A model generated the notes under the pieces. The model was given only the letters and a program-made list of their open reading frames with translations. It had not been told where the DNA came from and searched no databases. The position numbers were made by a program, and so were the translations under genes. From Microbispora catharanthi (GTDB taxonomy: Bacteria; Actinomycetota; Actinomycetes; Streptosporangiales; Streptosporangiaceae), in NCBI RefSeq assembly GCF_006334915.2, contig NZ_VDMA02000003.1:186001-250000 (forward strand): a DNA stretch of 64,000 nt. Direction: 5' to 3'. This document shows, one piece after another, positions 49,561-58,365 of this stretch; positions within the stretch are counted from its first letter, which is position 1; every line of letters begins with the position of its first letter.

Positions 49561-49904
49561 GTTCGAACTTTACCGTCCACTTGCTCGCTGGGTCAGCGAA
49601 AGGAGAAAGGCTTGAGCACTGGTTCTCTGCGTTGTCCCGGCTTCGCCAGGCCGCCCCTTGGGGGCCCTGGTTCCTTCCGATCCCGAAGGCCCGGGCTTCC
49701 TTCGGAGGTCTAGGTGATCCTGGTCGGGCGAGAGCGTAGTGCGAAGAGCGCCCGCTCATCCCACATAGCAGGATTTTTCTTGAAATGTTCTTTGATGACC
49801 TGGGACGAAGCGGGCGAAGGTTGCGGCAAGACCCCGATTTGTGCTTGCTACCGGTAGCCTGAGAAGACCTCGCCGCCGACCATGGCCGCCGATCAGGAAG
49901 GACC
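49561..49904. other. Left end of the TnpB element and gtrA promoter region
   Basis: Directly upstream of tnpB are palindrome-rich sequences (GAAGGCCCGGGCTTCCTTCGG at about 49684, GGGGGCCC at about 49664), as expected for subterminal hairpins of an IS605-type left end. The last 150 bp, with an AT-rich GGATTTTTCTTGAAATG tract, should hold the gtrA promoter. No gene was found. Confidence 0.45.
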
Positions 49905-50444
49905 GTGCGGGACGTGCAGTTTCTACGACGCGCCTACGAGCGGTTCGCCGCGCTCATCCACGAGTTGATCAAGTTCGGCCTGGTGGGCGCGATCGCGTTC
50001 GTCATCGACTTCGGCGGCACGAACGTGCTGCGGTTCGGCGTCGGCATGGGCCCGCTGTTTTCGAAGGTCCTGGCCACGATCGTCGCCGCGACGTTCGCGT
50101 ACGCGGGCAACCGCTTCTGGACCTACCGGCATCGCCAGCAGAGCGGCCTGGCGCGCGAGTACGTCCTGTTCTTCCTGCTGAACGCCATCGGCCTGCTGCC
50201 CTCACTGCTCACCATCGGCTTCGTGACGTACTCGCTGGGCCTGCACGACACGCTGAGCTACAACATCGCTCAGGCCATCGGCCTGGGCCTGGGCACGCTG
50301 TTCCGCCTCTGGTCGTACAAGAAGTGGGTGTTCCTCGCGGCCACGAAACTGGCCGAGGAGTCCGCCGAGGGGGCTGTCGAGAGGGTCGGCGCGCGGCCCC
50401 ACCCCGACGTGAAGGCACAGGCCGACCCCCTCACCACCAGCTGA
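49905..50444 (+). CDS. GtrA-family membrane protein
   Basis: Small polytopic membrane protein of 179 residues with four helices (about 20-42, 48-66, 85-108 and 115-135). Characteristic blocks are FGLVGAIAFVIDFGGTNVL and the C-terminal FRLWSYKKWVFL. GtrA-like proteins are thought to flip or carry polyprenyl-phosphate-linked sugars across the membrane for polymer glycosylation. The GTG at 49905 follows AGGAAGGA. The gene converges on the sensor kinase gene. The long charged tail (from about 140) is not typical of the family and may be cytoplasmic. Confidence 0.88.
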   Translation: MRDVQFLRRAYERFAALIHELIKFGLVGAIAFVIDFGGTNVLRFGVGMGPLFSKVLATIVAATFAYAGNRFWTYRHRQQSGLAREYVLFFLLNAIGLLPSLLTIGFVTYSLGLHDTLSYNIAQAIGLGLGTLFRLWSYKKWVFLAATKLAEESAEGAVERVGARPHPDVKAQADPLTTS

Positions 50445-50460
50445 ACCCTCAGCTGAACCG

Positions 50461-51729
50461 TCAGGCGGGGCCGCTCACCACACGATGACGTCCACTGTCG
50501 CGGGTGTGGCGTAAGAAGATGGCGAAGGTCGCCGGGCGGCGCTTGACCAGCTCCAGCCGCCCGCCGTCGGCCGCCACCAGGGCACGGGCGAGGGTGAGCC
50601 CCAGGCCGGTGCCGCCTCCCCCGCTCACGCTCCGCTCGAACACCCGGTGGCCGAGGGCCTCCGGGATGCCCGGGCCCTCGTCGGCCACCTCGATCACCAC
50701 AGACCTGCCCGTACTCGATGTGTTGATCGTCAGCACGCCGTCGCCGTGCTTGAGGGAGTTCTCCAGCAGGGTGGACAGCACCTGGCTGAGCCCGCCGGTC
50801 GTGCCGAGCGCGCTGAGGCCCCGGTCGCCCGCGAGCACCAGCGACCGGTGGGCGCGGCGGAACGCCGGCTCCCACTCGGTGATCTGCTGACCCACCACGT
50901 CGTCGACGTCGATCGGCGCCGCCTGGGCGTGACGCTGGCGGCGGGCGGCGGCCAGCAGTTCGTCGATCACGGCGGTCAGCCGCTCGACCTGCACGACCGC
51001 GGCCTCGCCCTCCTCGCGGACCACCTCGGGCTGGTCGGCCGCCGCGACGATCTCCTCCAGGCGCATGCTCAGCCCGGTCAGCGGCGTGCGCAGCTGATGG
51101 GAGGCGTCGGTCGCGAACTCGCGCTCCCGCGCGAGCAGGTCGGAGATCCGCAGCGCGCTGCGGTCCAGCACCTCGGCCACGAGATCCAGCTCGGGGATCC
51201 CGTAACGGTGCCTGCTCGGCCTCGCGTCGCCCGAGCCCAGCCGCTCGGCGATCCTGGTGAGATCTTGGAGCGGCAGGTTCAGGCGACGCGAGGTGACGGT
51301 GGCCAGCCCGATCGCGGCCCCGAGGGCCACGACCGCGAGCGCGATGATGAGCACCAGCCGCGCCTGGGTGTCCTGGTGAATCTGGGCCGCGTCGCGGCTG
51401 ACGCGTACGTAACCGTTCTCGGAGCGCGCCTCCTCGGTCAGATCACGGCCTGCCGGTGGAGGCGAGCCCACGACGATCGGCGGTTTCCCTCGGACGAACA
51501 CCTGGAGGTATCGGTCCGGGTAGTTCCGCGCGAGCTGGTCCGGACTGATCCCCTGCCCCTGGCTGAGGGAGTACTCCACTCCGAGCAGCAGCCGGCCCGC
51601 GTCCGTTCTGAGCTCCTGGGCGACCTCGTCGCTGATCAAGCGCACGACGACCACACCCAGGGGCACGCCTAACAGCAGTACCGCGATGACCGCGACGAGC
51701 AGCATGGAGGAAAGCAGGCGCCGGCGCAC
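50461..51729 (-). CDS. Two-component sensor histidine kinase
   Basis: Membrane kinase of 422 residues. Two transmembrane helices (about 5-30 and 122-145) enclose an extracellular sensor of about 90 residues. Then follow HAMP (about 146-198), the dimerisation domain with the phospho-accepting histidine in ASHQLRTPLTGL, and an ATPase domain with LLENSLKHGDG (N box), VADEGPGIP (G1) and GGTGLGLTLARALV (G2). It lies 35 bp downstream of its response regulator gene on the same strand, so the two form one operon. The signal is unknown. Confidence 0.93.
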   Translation of the reverse strand: MRRRLLSSMLLVAVIAVLLLGVPLGVVVVRLISDEVAQELRTDAGRLLLGVEYSLSQGQGISPDQLARNYPDRYLQVFVRGKPPIVVGSPPPAGRDLTEEARSENGYVRVSRDAAQIHQDTQARLVLIIALAVVALGAAIGLATVTSRRLNLPLQDLTRIAERLGSGDARPSRHRYGIPELDLVAEVLDRSALRISDLLAREREFATDASHQLRTPLTGLSMRLEEIVAAADQPEVVREEGEAAVVQVERLTAVIDELLAAARRQRHAQAAPIDVDDVVGQQITEWEPAFRRAHRSLVLAGDRGLSALGTTGGLSQVLSTLLENSLKHGDGVLTINTSSTGRSVVIEVADEGPGIPEALGHRVFERSVSGGGGTGLGLTLARALVAADGGRLELVKRRPATFAIFLRHTRDSGRHRVVSGPA

Positions 51730-51764
51730 GTGCTAGCCCCTCCCCCGCAACCGCCCCACGGCGG

Positions 51765-52433
51765 CTACTCGCGCTCGAAACGGAAGCCGACCCCTCGGAC
51801 GGTCGTGATGTAGCGCGGCTTGGCCGCGTCGTCGCCGAGCTTCCGGCGCAGCCATGAGATGTGCATGTCGAGTGTCTTGGTCGACCCCCACCAGTTCGTG
51901 TCCCACACCTCGCGCATGATCTGCTCGCGGGTGACGACCTTGCCCGCGTCCCGTACGAGCACGCGCAGCAAATCGAACTCCTTGGTGGTCAGGTGCAGTT
52001 CCTTGTCTCCCATCCAGGCCCGGCGGGAGTCGGCGTCGATGCGGACGCCTTGCACCACCGGGGTCTCCGATGTCCCGCGCCGGAGCAGGGCCCGCACGCG
52101 GGCGAGCAGTTCTGCGAGGCGGAACGGCTTGGTGACGTAGTCGTCGGCCCCGGCGTCGAGACCGACGACGGTGTCGACTTCGTCGACACGGGCGGTGAGG
52201 ATCAGGACCGGAGTCCCGTGTCCCTCCGCGCGTATGCGGCGCGCGACCTCCAGCCCGTCCATCTCTGGAAGGCCGAGGTCGAGAACAATCAGGTCGACGC
52301 CCCCCGACAAGGCCCTCTCCAGGGCCTGCGGGCCATCGGGGCTCACCTCCACCTGATAGCCCTCCCGGCGCAGGGCTCGCGCCAGCGGCTCGGAAATCGA
52401 GGTGTCATCCTCGGCGAGAAGTACGCAGGTCAT
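51765..52433 (-). CDS. OmpR-family response regulator
   Basis: Two-domain DNA-binding regulator of 222 residues. The receiver has the acidic pocket in LLAEDD, the phosphorylation site D52 in LIVLDLGLPEMDG, the TAR switch and K-P-F at DDYVTKPF. The C-terminal winged helix carries the usual LTTKEFDLLRVLVRDAGKVV and MHISWLRRKLGDD blocks. It is first in an operon with the sensor kinase. The upstream 270 bp also holds the terminator of the bacterioferritin gene. Target genes are unknown. Confidence 0.95.
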   Translation of the reverse strand: MTCVLLAEDDTSISEPLARALRREGYQVEVSPDGPQALERALSGGVDLIVLDLGLPEMDGLEVARRIRAEGHGTPVLILTARVDEVDTVVGLDAGADDYVTKPFRLAELLARVRALLRRGTSETPVVQGVRIDADSRRAWMGDKELHLTTKEFDLLRVLVRDAGKVVTREQIMREVWDTNWWGSTKTLDMHISWLRRKLGDDAAKPRYITTVRGVGFRFERE

Positions 52434-52622
52434 GGTGCGATCGTAGGACCTTGTGCGATCGTTTCCCGGCTACAGCGCGCCTTTTGACTTGTCGTTGACT
52501 CATCAATTGACCTGGGCAAACACTGATAAATCCGGGATAGTCAGCACGCAAGCGACGCGATCTTCCACCCCATTCTCGACCATTCCGAACTTCGTCGCTG
52601 GAAAGCGGATAATGGCGCGAAA

Positions 52623-52653
52623 AACGCCCGCCGAAACGATGACGACGGGCGTT
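52623..52653 (-). terminator. Terminator of the bacterioferritin operon
   Basis: Stem AACGCCCG/CGGGCGTT with a 15-base loop. On the minus strand it is followed by a short T-run, about 50 bp after the bacterioferritin stop. Confidence 0.7.
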
Positions 52654-52704
52654 GTCCATCTGATTTCCCGTGCGACCGGGAGCGACGGCCGGGAGAGCAC
52701 CGGC

Positions 52705-53187
52705 TCAGGAGGACGACGGCGGCTCCGCGTACCGCTGGAGGTACAGCTGCTCGCCCAGGCTCTCCAGGAGGCCCAGCTCGGTCTCCAGGTAGTCGATGTG
52801 GTGCTCCTCGTCGGCCAGGATGCGCTCGAAGAGCGTGGCCGAGGTGATGTCCCCCCGCTCCCGCATGAGGGCGATGCCGGGCCGCAGCCGCTTGACCACG
52901 CCCAGCTCCAGATCCAGGTCGGCCTGAAGCTGCTCCCTGACGGTCTGGCCGATGTGCAGGGTGTTCAGCTTCTGGTAGTTCGGCAGGCCCTCCAGGAACA
53001 GGATCCGGTCGGTGAGTTCCTCCGCGTGCCGCATCTCGTCGATGGACTCCGCCCGCGTGATGGCGGCGAGCTTCGTATATCCCCAGTTCTCCTGCAGCTT
53101 GGCGTGCAGGAAGTACTGGTTGATGGCGGTCAGCTCGGAGGTGAGCTGCTCGTTGAGCAGCGCGATGATCTCTTTGTCGCCCTGCAT
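52705..53187 (-). CDS. bfr: Bacterioferritin
   Basis: Iron-storage protein of 160 residues that assembles into a 24-mer with haem between subunit pairs. Di-iron ligands are in place (E18 in TSELTAIN, E51 and H54 in ESIDEMRHAEE, E94 in LDLELG, E127 and H130 in ADEEHHIDYL). The haem-ligand methionine is M52. The gene follows the small ferredoxin gene (13 bp between), which releases stored iron, and both lie behind a predicted iron box, so expression should rise or fall with iron supply. Confidence 0.96.
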   Translation of the reverse strand: MQGDKEIIALLNEQLTSELTAINQYFLHAKLQENWGYTKLAAITRAESIDEMRHAEELTDRILFLEGLPNYQKLNTLHIGQTVREQLQADLDLELGVVKRLRPGIALMRERGDITSATLFERILADEEHHIDYLETELGLLESLGEQLYLQRYAEPPSSS

Positions 53188-53200
53188 AAGCTTCCTCGAT

Positions 53201-53380
53201 CTATGCGCTGGTGACCAGGTCCTCTGACCGTTTCAGGATCGCACAGATCTTCCGGACGCAAGACGCGCAGTCCCCCCCTGCACCGGTGGCGTCCCGCACC
53301 TGGCGAGCCGTCCTCGCCCCCTCGGCGATGCAGTCGTGCACCTCGCTCTCGGTGACCGCGCGGCAGATGCAGACGTACAT
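53201..53380 (-). CDS. bfd: Bacterioferritin-associated ferredoxin
   Basis: A 59-residue [2Fe-2S] protein that reduces bacterioferritin to free iron. Four cysteines in the Bfd arrangement are visible: C4-x-C6 in MYVCICRAV and C38-x2-C41 in GGDCASCVRKI. The ATG at 53380 begins the conserved MYVCICRAVTE; a longer frame back to 53401 ignores this. It is the first gene of the bfd-bfr operon. Confidence 0.92.
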   Translation of the reverse strand: MYVCICRAVTESEVHDCIAEGARTARQVRDATGAGGDCASCVRKICAILKRSEDLVTSA

Positions 53381-53405
53381 GGATCGCCTCTCAGGAATCA
53401 TGAGG

Positions 53406-53451
53406 AAGGTTAGGCATACCTAAGATAACCCACTTTGGTAAGGCTTGCCTA
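53406..53451. promoter_or_regulatory. IdeR/DtxR iron boxes upstream of bfd-bfr
   Basis: AAGGTTAGGCATACCTAAG (53406-53424) closely resembles the DtxR/IdeR consensus TTAGGTTAGGCTAACCTAA. A second half-like element GGTAAGGCTTGCCTA lies at 53437-53451. They are 26 bp and more upstream of the bfd start, where a metal-loaded regulator could activate the storage genes. Confidence 0.75.
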
Positions 53452-53470
53452 TGTGATCCAAGGCACAGAA

Positions 53471-53504
53471 AGGGGCGGCACTCCGCAATGGAAGCGCCGC
53501 CCCT
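53471..53504 (-). terminator. Terminator of the mycothiol-dependent dehydrogenase gene
   Basis: Stem AGGGGCGGC/GCCGCCCCT with a 16-base loop, 10 bp past the stop codon. On the minus strand it is followed by TTCTGT. Confidence 0.65.
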
Positions 53505-53514
53505 CGCGTGCGCG

Positions 53515-54609
53515 TCAGAGCACCACGACCGACCTCAGCACCTCCCCGCGGTGCATCTTGCCGAAGGCCTCCTCGACCTGGTCGAGGCCGATGGTCTCGG
53601 AGACGAACCCGTCGAGGTCGAGCCGTCCCTGCAGGTAGAGGTCGATCAGCATGGGGAAGTCACGGCTGGGCAGGCAGTCGCCGTACCAGGAGGACTTGAG
53701 CGCGCCGCCGCGGCCGAAGACGTCGAGCAGCGGCAGTTCGAGCTGCATCTCCGGCGTCGGCACGCCGACGAGCACGACGGTCCCGGCCAGGTCGCGGGCG
53801 TAGAAGGCCTGCTTGTACGTCTCGGGACGGCCCACCGCCTCGATCACGACGTCGGCGCCGAACCCGCCGGTCAGCTCGCGGATGGCCTCTACCGCGTCGG
53901 TCTCGCGCGAGTTCACCGTGTGCGTGGCGCCGAAGCCGCGAGCCCAGTCGAGCTTGCGGTCGTCCACGTCGACCGCGACGATCGTCCGGGCCCCGGCGAG
54001 GTGCGCGCCCGCGATGGCCGCGTTGCCCACGCCGCCGCAGCCGATCACCGCGACCGTGTCGCCCCGGGTCACGCCGCCGGTGTTGATCGCGGCCCCGAGG
54101 CCGGCCATCACGCCGCAGCCGAGCAGACCGGCGACGGCCGGTTTGGCCGCCGGGTTGACCTTCGTGCACTGCCCGGCCGCCACCAGGGTCTTCTCCAGGA
54201 AGGCCCCGATGCCGAGCGCCGGGCTGAGCACGGTGCCGTCGGCCAGGGTCATCTTCTGCGCCGCGTTGTGGGTGTTGAAGCAGTACCACGGCCGTCCCCG
54301 CAGGCACGCGCGGCACTGCCCGCACACCGCCCGCCAGTTGAGGATCACGTAGTCGCCGGGCTCGACCTCGGTCACGCCCTCGCCGACCGCCTCGACGACG
54401 CCCGCGGCCTCGTGGCCCAGCAGGAACGGGAACTCGTCGTTGATGCCGCCCTCGCGGTAGTGGAGGTCGGTGTGGCAGACCCCGCAGGCCTGCACGTTCA
54501 CGACCGCCTCGCCGGGCCCCGGGTCCGGCACGACGACCGTCTCCAGCGTCACCGCCTCGCCTTTGCCACGCGCCACCACGCCCTGGACTTCGTACGGCAT
54601 GTCCTGCAC
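53515..54609 (-). CDS. S-(hydroxymethyl)mycothiol dehydrogenase
   Basis: Zinc-dependent, NAD-linked alcohol dehydrogenase of 364 residues that oxidises the formaldehyde-mycothiol adduct. It has the catalytic zinc ligands in [10 protein letters not shown] and [13 protein letters not shown], and the structural zinc cysteines in [15 protein letters not shown]. The coenzyme fold is [13 protein letters not shown]. The overall sequence (for example [14 protein letters not shown] and [17 protein letters not shown]) fits the mycothiol group rather than glutathione-dependent enzymes. The upstream cyclase gene ends two bases before its start, so co-transcription is likely. Mycothiol is confined to actinobacteria, which supports the assignment of the organism. 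Confidence 0.92.
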   Translation of the reverse strand: MQDMPYEVQGVVARGKGEAVTLETVVVPDPGPGEAVVNVQACGVCHTDLHYREGGINDEFPFLLGHEAAGVVEAVGEGVTEVEPGDYVILNWRAVCGQCRACLRGRPWYCFNTHNAAQKMTLADGTVLSPALGIGAFLEKTLVAAGQCTKVNPAAKPAVAGLLGCGVMAGLGAAINTGGVTRGDTVAVIGCGGVGNAAIAGAHLAGARTIVAVDVDDRKLDWARGFGATHTVNSRETDAVEAIRELTGGFGADVVIEAVGRPETYKQAFYARDLAGTVVLVGVPTPEMQLELPLLDVFGRGGALKSSWYGDCLPSRDFPMLIDLYLQGRLDLDGFVSETIGLDQVEEAFGKMHRGEVLRSVVVL

Positions 54610-54610
54610 C

Positions 54611-55612
54611 TCAACTCTCTCGGCTGGATCTCCTCAGAACATACGGCTCCACCACGCCGAGCCCACGGGCGGGACGGCGGCGGAGTTTGACCAGGTCGAC
54701 GCCGGGCGCCCCGGCGAGACCCGCGGCCAGCTCGCTGTCGGCCAGGATCGTGCCGGGCCTGGCGATGGCCGTCAGCCGGGCCGCCAGGTTGACGGTCGTG
54801 CCGAAGACGTCGCCCATCGCCGGGAGCACCGGGCCGTAGGCCAGCCCGACCCGCACGTCGGGCCCCTCGGCGTCCCGTTTCAGCTCGTCGAGCAGGTCGA
54901 GCGCGATGAGGGCCGCGGTCCTCGGGTCGGCGGCGGTGAAGAGCACCTCGTCGCCGAGCGTCTTGACCAGCCGGCCGTCGTGGGCGGCGATCACGTCGGA
55001 GGCCCGCGACTCGAACCCCTCGACCAGGTCGGCCAGCGCCAGCTCGTCCAGCTCCCGGGACACGCGGGTGAAGGCGACGAGGTCGGCGAACCCGACCCCG
55101 AGCCTCGGCCGGGTCGGCGAGACGTCCTCGCCGGGCTCGGCGAGGGAGACCAGCCGGCTCGCGGTCGCGGCGAGCTGGGAGCGCCAGACGTGCACCAGCG
55201 TCTGCTCGAAGTCCGGCAGCAGGCGGCTGACCGTGTCCATCACCTGCCGCAGCGCGTCCTCCCCCGCCCGCGCGCCCGGCTCGATCAGCGCGTCGACCAT
55301 GATCTCGGCCTGCCACTGGGCGAGCCGCGCGGTCGTACGGCCGAGGGCCCTGGCCATGCGGATGACGGTCCGCTCGTCGAGCATCTCCGTGTCGAGCAGG
55401 TCGCGGATGCGGTGCAGGGCCTCCAGGTCGGCCTCGGTGAACGCCATGGCGTCGTCGGCGAACGTGGCGAAGCCGAGGGCCCGCCAGATCCGCGCCGCCA
55501 GGTCCTGCGGGATGCCGGCCGCCTCGGCGACCTGCCTCCGCGTGTAGGCCGGCGCCGGCCCCAGGAACAGCCGCCGCATGTCGTCGGCACCGGGCCGCCC
55601 GCTGATGTCCAC
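54611..55612 (-). CDS. Class III adenylate/guanylate cyclase with N-terminal regulatory domain
   Basis: Soluble nucleotide cyclase of 333 residues. The N-terminal 140 residues resemble the all-helical regulatory domain of the Rv1264-like cyclases ([31 protein letters not shown]). The catalytic domain from about 170 has a metal aspartate in [10 protein letters not shown], a substrate lysine and second aspartate in [11 protein letters not shown], and the transition-state Asn/Arg in [10 protein letters not shown]. All expected catalytic residues are seen, so activity is likely. In the mycobacterial relative the regulatory domain senses pH. It abuts the formaldehyde dehydrogenase gene and follows the PH-domain gene on the same strand. 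Confidence 0.9.
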   Translation of the reverse strand: MDISGRPGADDMRRLFLGPAPAYTRRQVAEAAGIPQDLAARIWRALGFATFADDAMAFTEADLEALHRIRDLLDTEMLDERTVIRMARALGRTTARLAQWQAEIMVDALIEPGARAGEDALRQVMDTVSRLLPDFEQTLVHVWRSQLAATASRLVSLAEPGEDVSPTRPRLGVGFADLVAFTRVSRELDELALADLVEGFESRASDVIAAHDGRLVKTLGDEVLFTAADPRTAALIALDLLDELKRDAEGPDVRVGLAYGPVLPAMGDVFGTTVNLAARLTAIARPGTILADSELAAGLAGAPGVDLVKLRRRPARGLGVVEPYVLRRSSRES

Positions 55613-55650
55613 GTCCCCCTCCCCCGCACGGCGCGTGGGCCGCGCCGCGT

Positions 55651-56163
55651 TCAGTCCCCGTCGATGTTCCCGTCAGCGGCATCCTCCACCAGCCGGAACA
55701 GCTCATGCCGCACACGCTGGATCTGGGGGATGTCGCGGTAGTCGATGTCGCCCTTCTCCGACGCCGACTCGACCCGGAGCGTGCCGCATCCCAGGACGCG
55801 CTCCAAGAGCCGCTGGTCGGAGCTCACGCTGCTCACCTTGGCCAGCGGGATGTCGTCCTCCGACTTGTTCAGCACTCCCGTGCTGATCGCGAAGCGGTGC
55901 GAGGTCAGCGTGTAGGACGTCGTCACCCAGCGCAGATAGGGGACGATCGTCCACAGGACCAGCGCCACGAAGGCGACCACGGCCACCGCGCCGCGGGCGT
56001 ACCCCGCGTACTCGTAGTCGCCGGGGATGAGGACGAAGGCCGCGACGGCGGCGGCCAGCACGACGATGAGAGCCAGGACCGGAAGGATCAGTCGCTTCCA
56101 GTGCGGATGGAACGATAGAACGACGTGCTCGCCGTCGGCCAGGTATTGATCGGGAAGACCCAT
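55651..56163 (-). CDS. Bacterial PH-domain (YdbS-like) membrane protein
   Basis: A 170-residue protein. MGLPDQYLADGEHVVLSFHP is the conserved start, two transmembrane helices follow (about 24-46 and 52-72), then a PH domain (about 75-160) with WVTTSYTLTSHR and IPLAKVSSVSSDQ. Such proteins are common next to birA in actinobacteria and have no settled role. The ATG at 56163 was chosen from the family N-terminus; the long open frame upstream is the shadow of birA. Confidence 0.87.
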   Translation of the reverse strand: MGLPDQYLADGEHVVLSFHPHWKRLILPVLALIVVLAAAVAAFVLIPGDYEYAGYARGAVAVVAFVALVLWTIVPYLRWVTTSYTLTSHRFAISTGVLNKSEDDIPLAKVSSVSSDQRLLERVLGCGTLRVESASEKGDIDYRDIPQIQRVRHELFRLVEDAADGNIDGD

Positions 56164-56207
56164 GGCGCAAATCGTGACACGATCGCCGGTCGATTGCATG
56201 CGTTCGA

Positions 56208-57053
56208 TCAGGACAGCGGGCCGGTCTCCGGCGACGGACCCCGGCGGACGTGGACGACGTCGCCCGCGCTGAGCGTGTGCTCTCCGTCGCCGGCGCGTAC
56301 GAGCAGGTGGCCGGACGCGTCGACGCCGGTCGCCAGGCCGGTCAGCACCCGCTCGCCGGGCAGTTCGATCCTGACCTCCTGCCCCACGGTGGACGACCGG
56401 GCGAGGTAGGCGGCACGCAGGCCCGAGGCGTCCGCGTCGCCGTCGGCGGCCTTCCAGTCGCGGTAGTGCGACTCGACCTCCCGCAGGATCGCGCGCAGCA
56501 GCGGGTCGCGGTCGGTGCAGGCGGCGTTCTCGACGGCGAGGGACGTGGCCCGTTCCACGGGCAGTTCCTCCGGCCGCAGGGAGACGTTGAGCCCCATGCC
56601 GACGACCACCATGCGGTCCACCCGCTCGGCCAGGATTCCGGCGAGCTTGCGCTCCCCCACCATGAGGTCGTTGGGCCACTTGAGCCGCACGTCGACCTCC
56701 GCGATCCGCCGTACGGCCGAGGCGACGGCGAGACCGACCAGCAGCGCCAGCCAGCCCTGCCGGGCGAGCGGCACCTCCGGCCGCAGCAGCATCGAGAACG
56801 TCAGCCCCGAGCGCGGCGGCGCGGTCCACGGGCGCCCGAGCCTGCCCCGGCCGGCGAACTGCGACTCCGCGACCAGCACGGCGCCCTCCGCCGGGCTCTC
56901 GCGCACGGTCCTGGCCAGGTCGGCGTTGGTGGACCCGGTCCGCTCGACGACGCGTACGGACGACCACAGCGAGCCTGGGCGCACCAGCGCCCTGGTCAGC
57001 GCGGTCTCGGACAGCGGGGGCCGGTCGAGATCGGCGTACGGCGAGTCGGGCAC
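56208..57053 (-). CDS. birA: Biotin-[acetyl-CoA carboxylase] ligase (BirA, class I)
   Basis: Attaches biotin to carboxylase carrier domains by way of biotinyl-AMP. The 281-residue protein has VVERTGSTNADL, the biotin-binding GRGRLGRPWTAP, LKWPNDLMV and KLAGILAER blocks, then VVGMGLNVSL. No N-terminal helix-turn-helix is present, so it is not a repressor. The C-terminal SH3-like domain (about 225-275) is complete. It is 44 bp upstream of the PH-domain gene on the same strand. Confidence 0.95.
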   Translation of the reverse strand: MPDSPYADLDRPPLSETALTRALVRPGSLWSSVRVVERTGSTNADLARTVRESPAEGAVLVAESQFAGRGRLGRPWTAPPRSGLTFSMLLRPEVPLARQGWLALLVGLAVASAVRRIAEVDVRLKWPNDLMVGERKLAGILAERVDRMVVVGMGLNVSLRPEELPVERATSLAVENAACTDRDPLLRAILREVESHYRDWKAADGDADASGLRAAYLARSSTVGQEVRIELPGERVLTGLATGVDASGHLLVRAGDGEHTLSAGDVVHVRRGPSPETGPLS

Positions 57054-57108
57054 GCACCCAGGTTATCGGCCCCCGGGCCGGGGTCCGCGCCGCTCTCGGG
57101 GGCCGTCG

Positions 57109-58257
57109 TCATCGGGCGTCCCGCGTGCCCGCCGGCGTCTGCCACCACGGGCCGCCGCGCTCGTCGGCCAGGCGCAGCGCCTCGGCGGCGACCTGCTCGG
57201 GCGGGATGTCGAGGCAGTCGAGGGCGAAGGGGCAGGCGAACTGGCGGCAGGGCGAGCACGCGGTGGGCACCGTGAGGATCGACGCCGGGCCGAACCGCGG
57301 CCGATACTGCTCCACCTGCTCGGTGCCGGCGAACAGCACGACCACGGGCGTGCCGAGCGCGCTGGCCAGGTGGGCCCCGCCGCTGTTGTTGCACACGACC
57401 ACGTCGACGGCGTCGATGAGCGCCGCCAGGACCGGTACGTCCAACCGGCCCGGCAGCAGGACCGCACCGGGCACACCGGCGCCGGTGGCCTCGACCAGCG
57501 GCGCCTCCCTGGCCGTGCCCGCCACGAGGACCCGCAGCCCGGCGGCCGTCAGCAGCCCGGCCACCCGGGCGAACCGGTCGGCCGGGTAGCGCCGCGCGGA
57601 GCAGGAGGCCCCCGGAAGGATGAGCGCGCACGGCCGCCTTCCGCGACCGTCGGCGCGGCCGTCCCCTCCCGGCCGTCCGTCGAGCAGGCGGCGGGCCGCA
57701 CTGGCCGCCTCGGCGGGCACGCGCACGCGGAGCCTGCCCTCGACCGGAGGGACGCCCGCCCGTTCGAGCAGGTGCAGCGCGCGATCCACCTGATGGGTCT
57801 CGTCCGGCGGCGAGGGCACCCAGTGGGTCAGCCCCGCCCCGCCGAACTCCTTGGACATGCCGACCCGTACGGGCACCCCGGCGAGCCGGCAGAGGTACGC
57901 GGCCGGCCAGGAGGCCTGGGAGAACGAGGTCAGGATCACCGCCGCTTCGTAGCCGCCCCACCCGATCCGATCGACGAGATCCAGGTCGTCGGTGACCGGG
58001 ACCTCCTCCCCGCCCGTCTTCTGCCACGAGACCGAGGCGGTGAGCACGCCGTCCACCTCGGGGAGCAGCGCGGCCGCGGCGGCGCCCGCGGGGGCGGCCA
58101 GCAGATCGAGCCGGGCGCGGGGAGCGGCCCGCCGCAGCGCCCGCAGCGCCGGGCCCGCCATCACGACGTCGCCGAGGTTGTCGGGCCGGATCACGAGCAC
58201 GCGGGCGAGCCCCCGCCACGGGACCGGTGGGCCTGCGAGCGCCGCGGGATGCTCCAT
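57109..58257 (-). CDS. Family 9 glycosyltransferase (heptosyltransferase-like)
   Basis: GT-B enzyme of 382 residues related to ADP-heptose transferases. RVLVIRPDNLGDVVMAGPALRALR is the N-terminal acceptor-side signature, LILPGASCSARRYP lies at the donor side, and VVCNNSGGAHLASALGTPVVVLFAG is the conserved nucleotide-sugar pocket. Near the C-terminus CSPCRQFACPF with a following LDCL forms a cluster of cysteines seen in many GT9 proteins. The ATG at 58257 directly follows AGGAG, and a GAGGGG lies 11 bases upstream. Actinomycetes lack lipopolysaccharide, so the product must be another surface or secreted glycan. It is divergent from the GT4-GT9 pair. Confidence 0.88.
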   Translation of the reverse strand: MEHPAALAGPPVPWRGLARVLVIRPDNLGDVVMAGPALRALRRAAPRARLDLLAAPAGAAAAALLPEVDGVLTASVSWQKTGGEEVPVTDDLDLVDRIGWGGYEAAVILTSFSQASWPAAYLCRLAGVPVRVGMSKEFGGAGLTHWVPSPPDETHQVDRALHLLERAGVPPVEGRLRVRVPAEAASAARRLLDGRPGGDGRADGRGRRPCALILPGASCSARRYPADRFARVAGLLTAAGLRVLVAGTAREAPLVEATGAGVPGAVLLPGRLDVPVLAALIDAVDVVVCNNSGGAHLASALGTPVVVLFAGTEQVEQYRPRFGPASILTVPTACSPCRQFACPFALDCLDIPPEQVAAEALRLADERGGPWWQTPAGTRDAR

Positions 58258-58365
58258 CTCCTGCGCGTACCCCTCAAAAACCGCACATAAAGCCCCATAA
58301 AAGCACGGTTTGCCGTGAAACTCCCTCGGGCACCTCCGGGGCAGCGACGCCGAGGAGGGGGAGGC

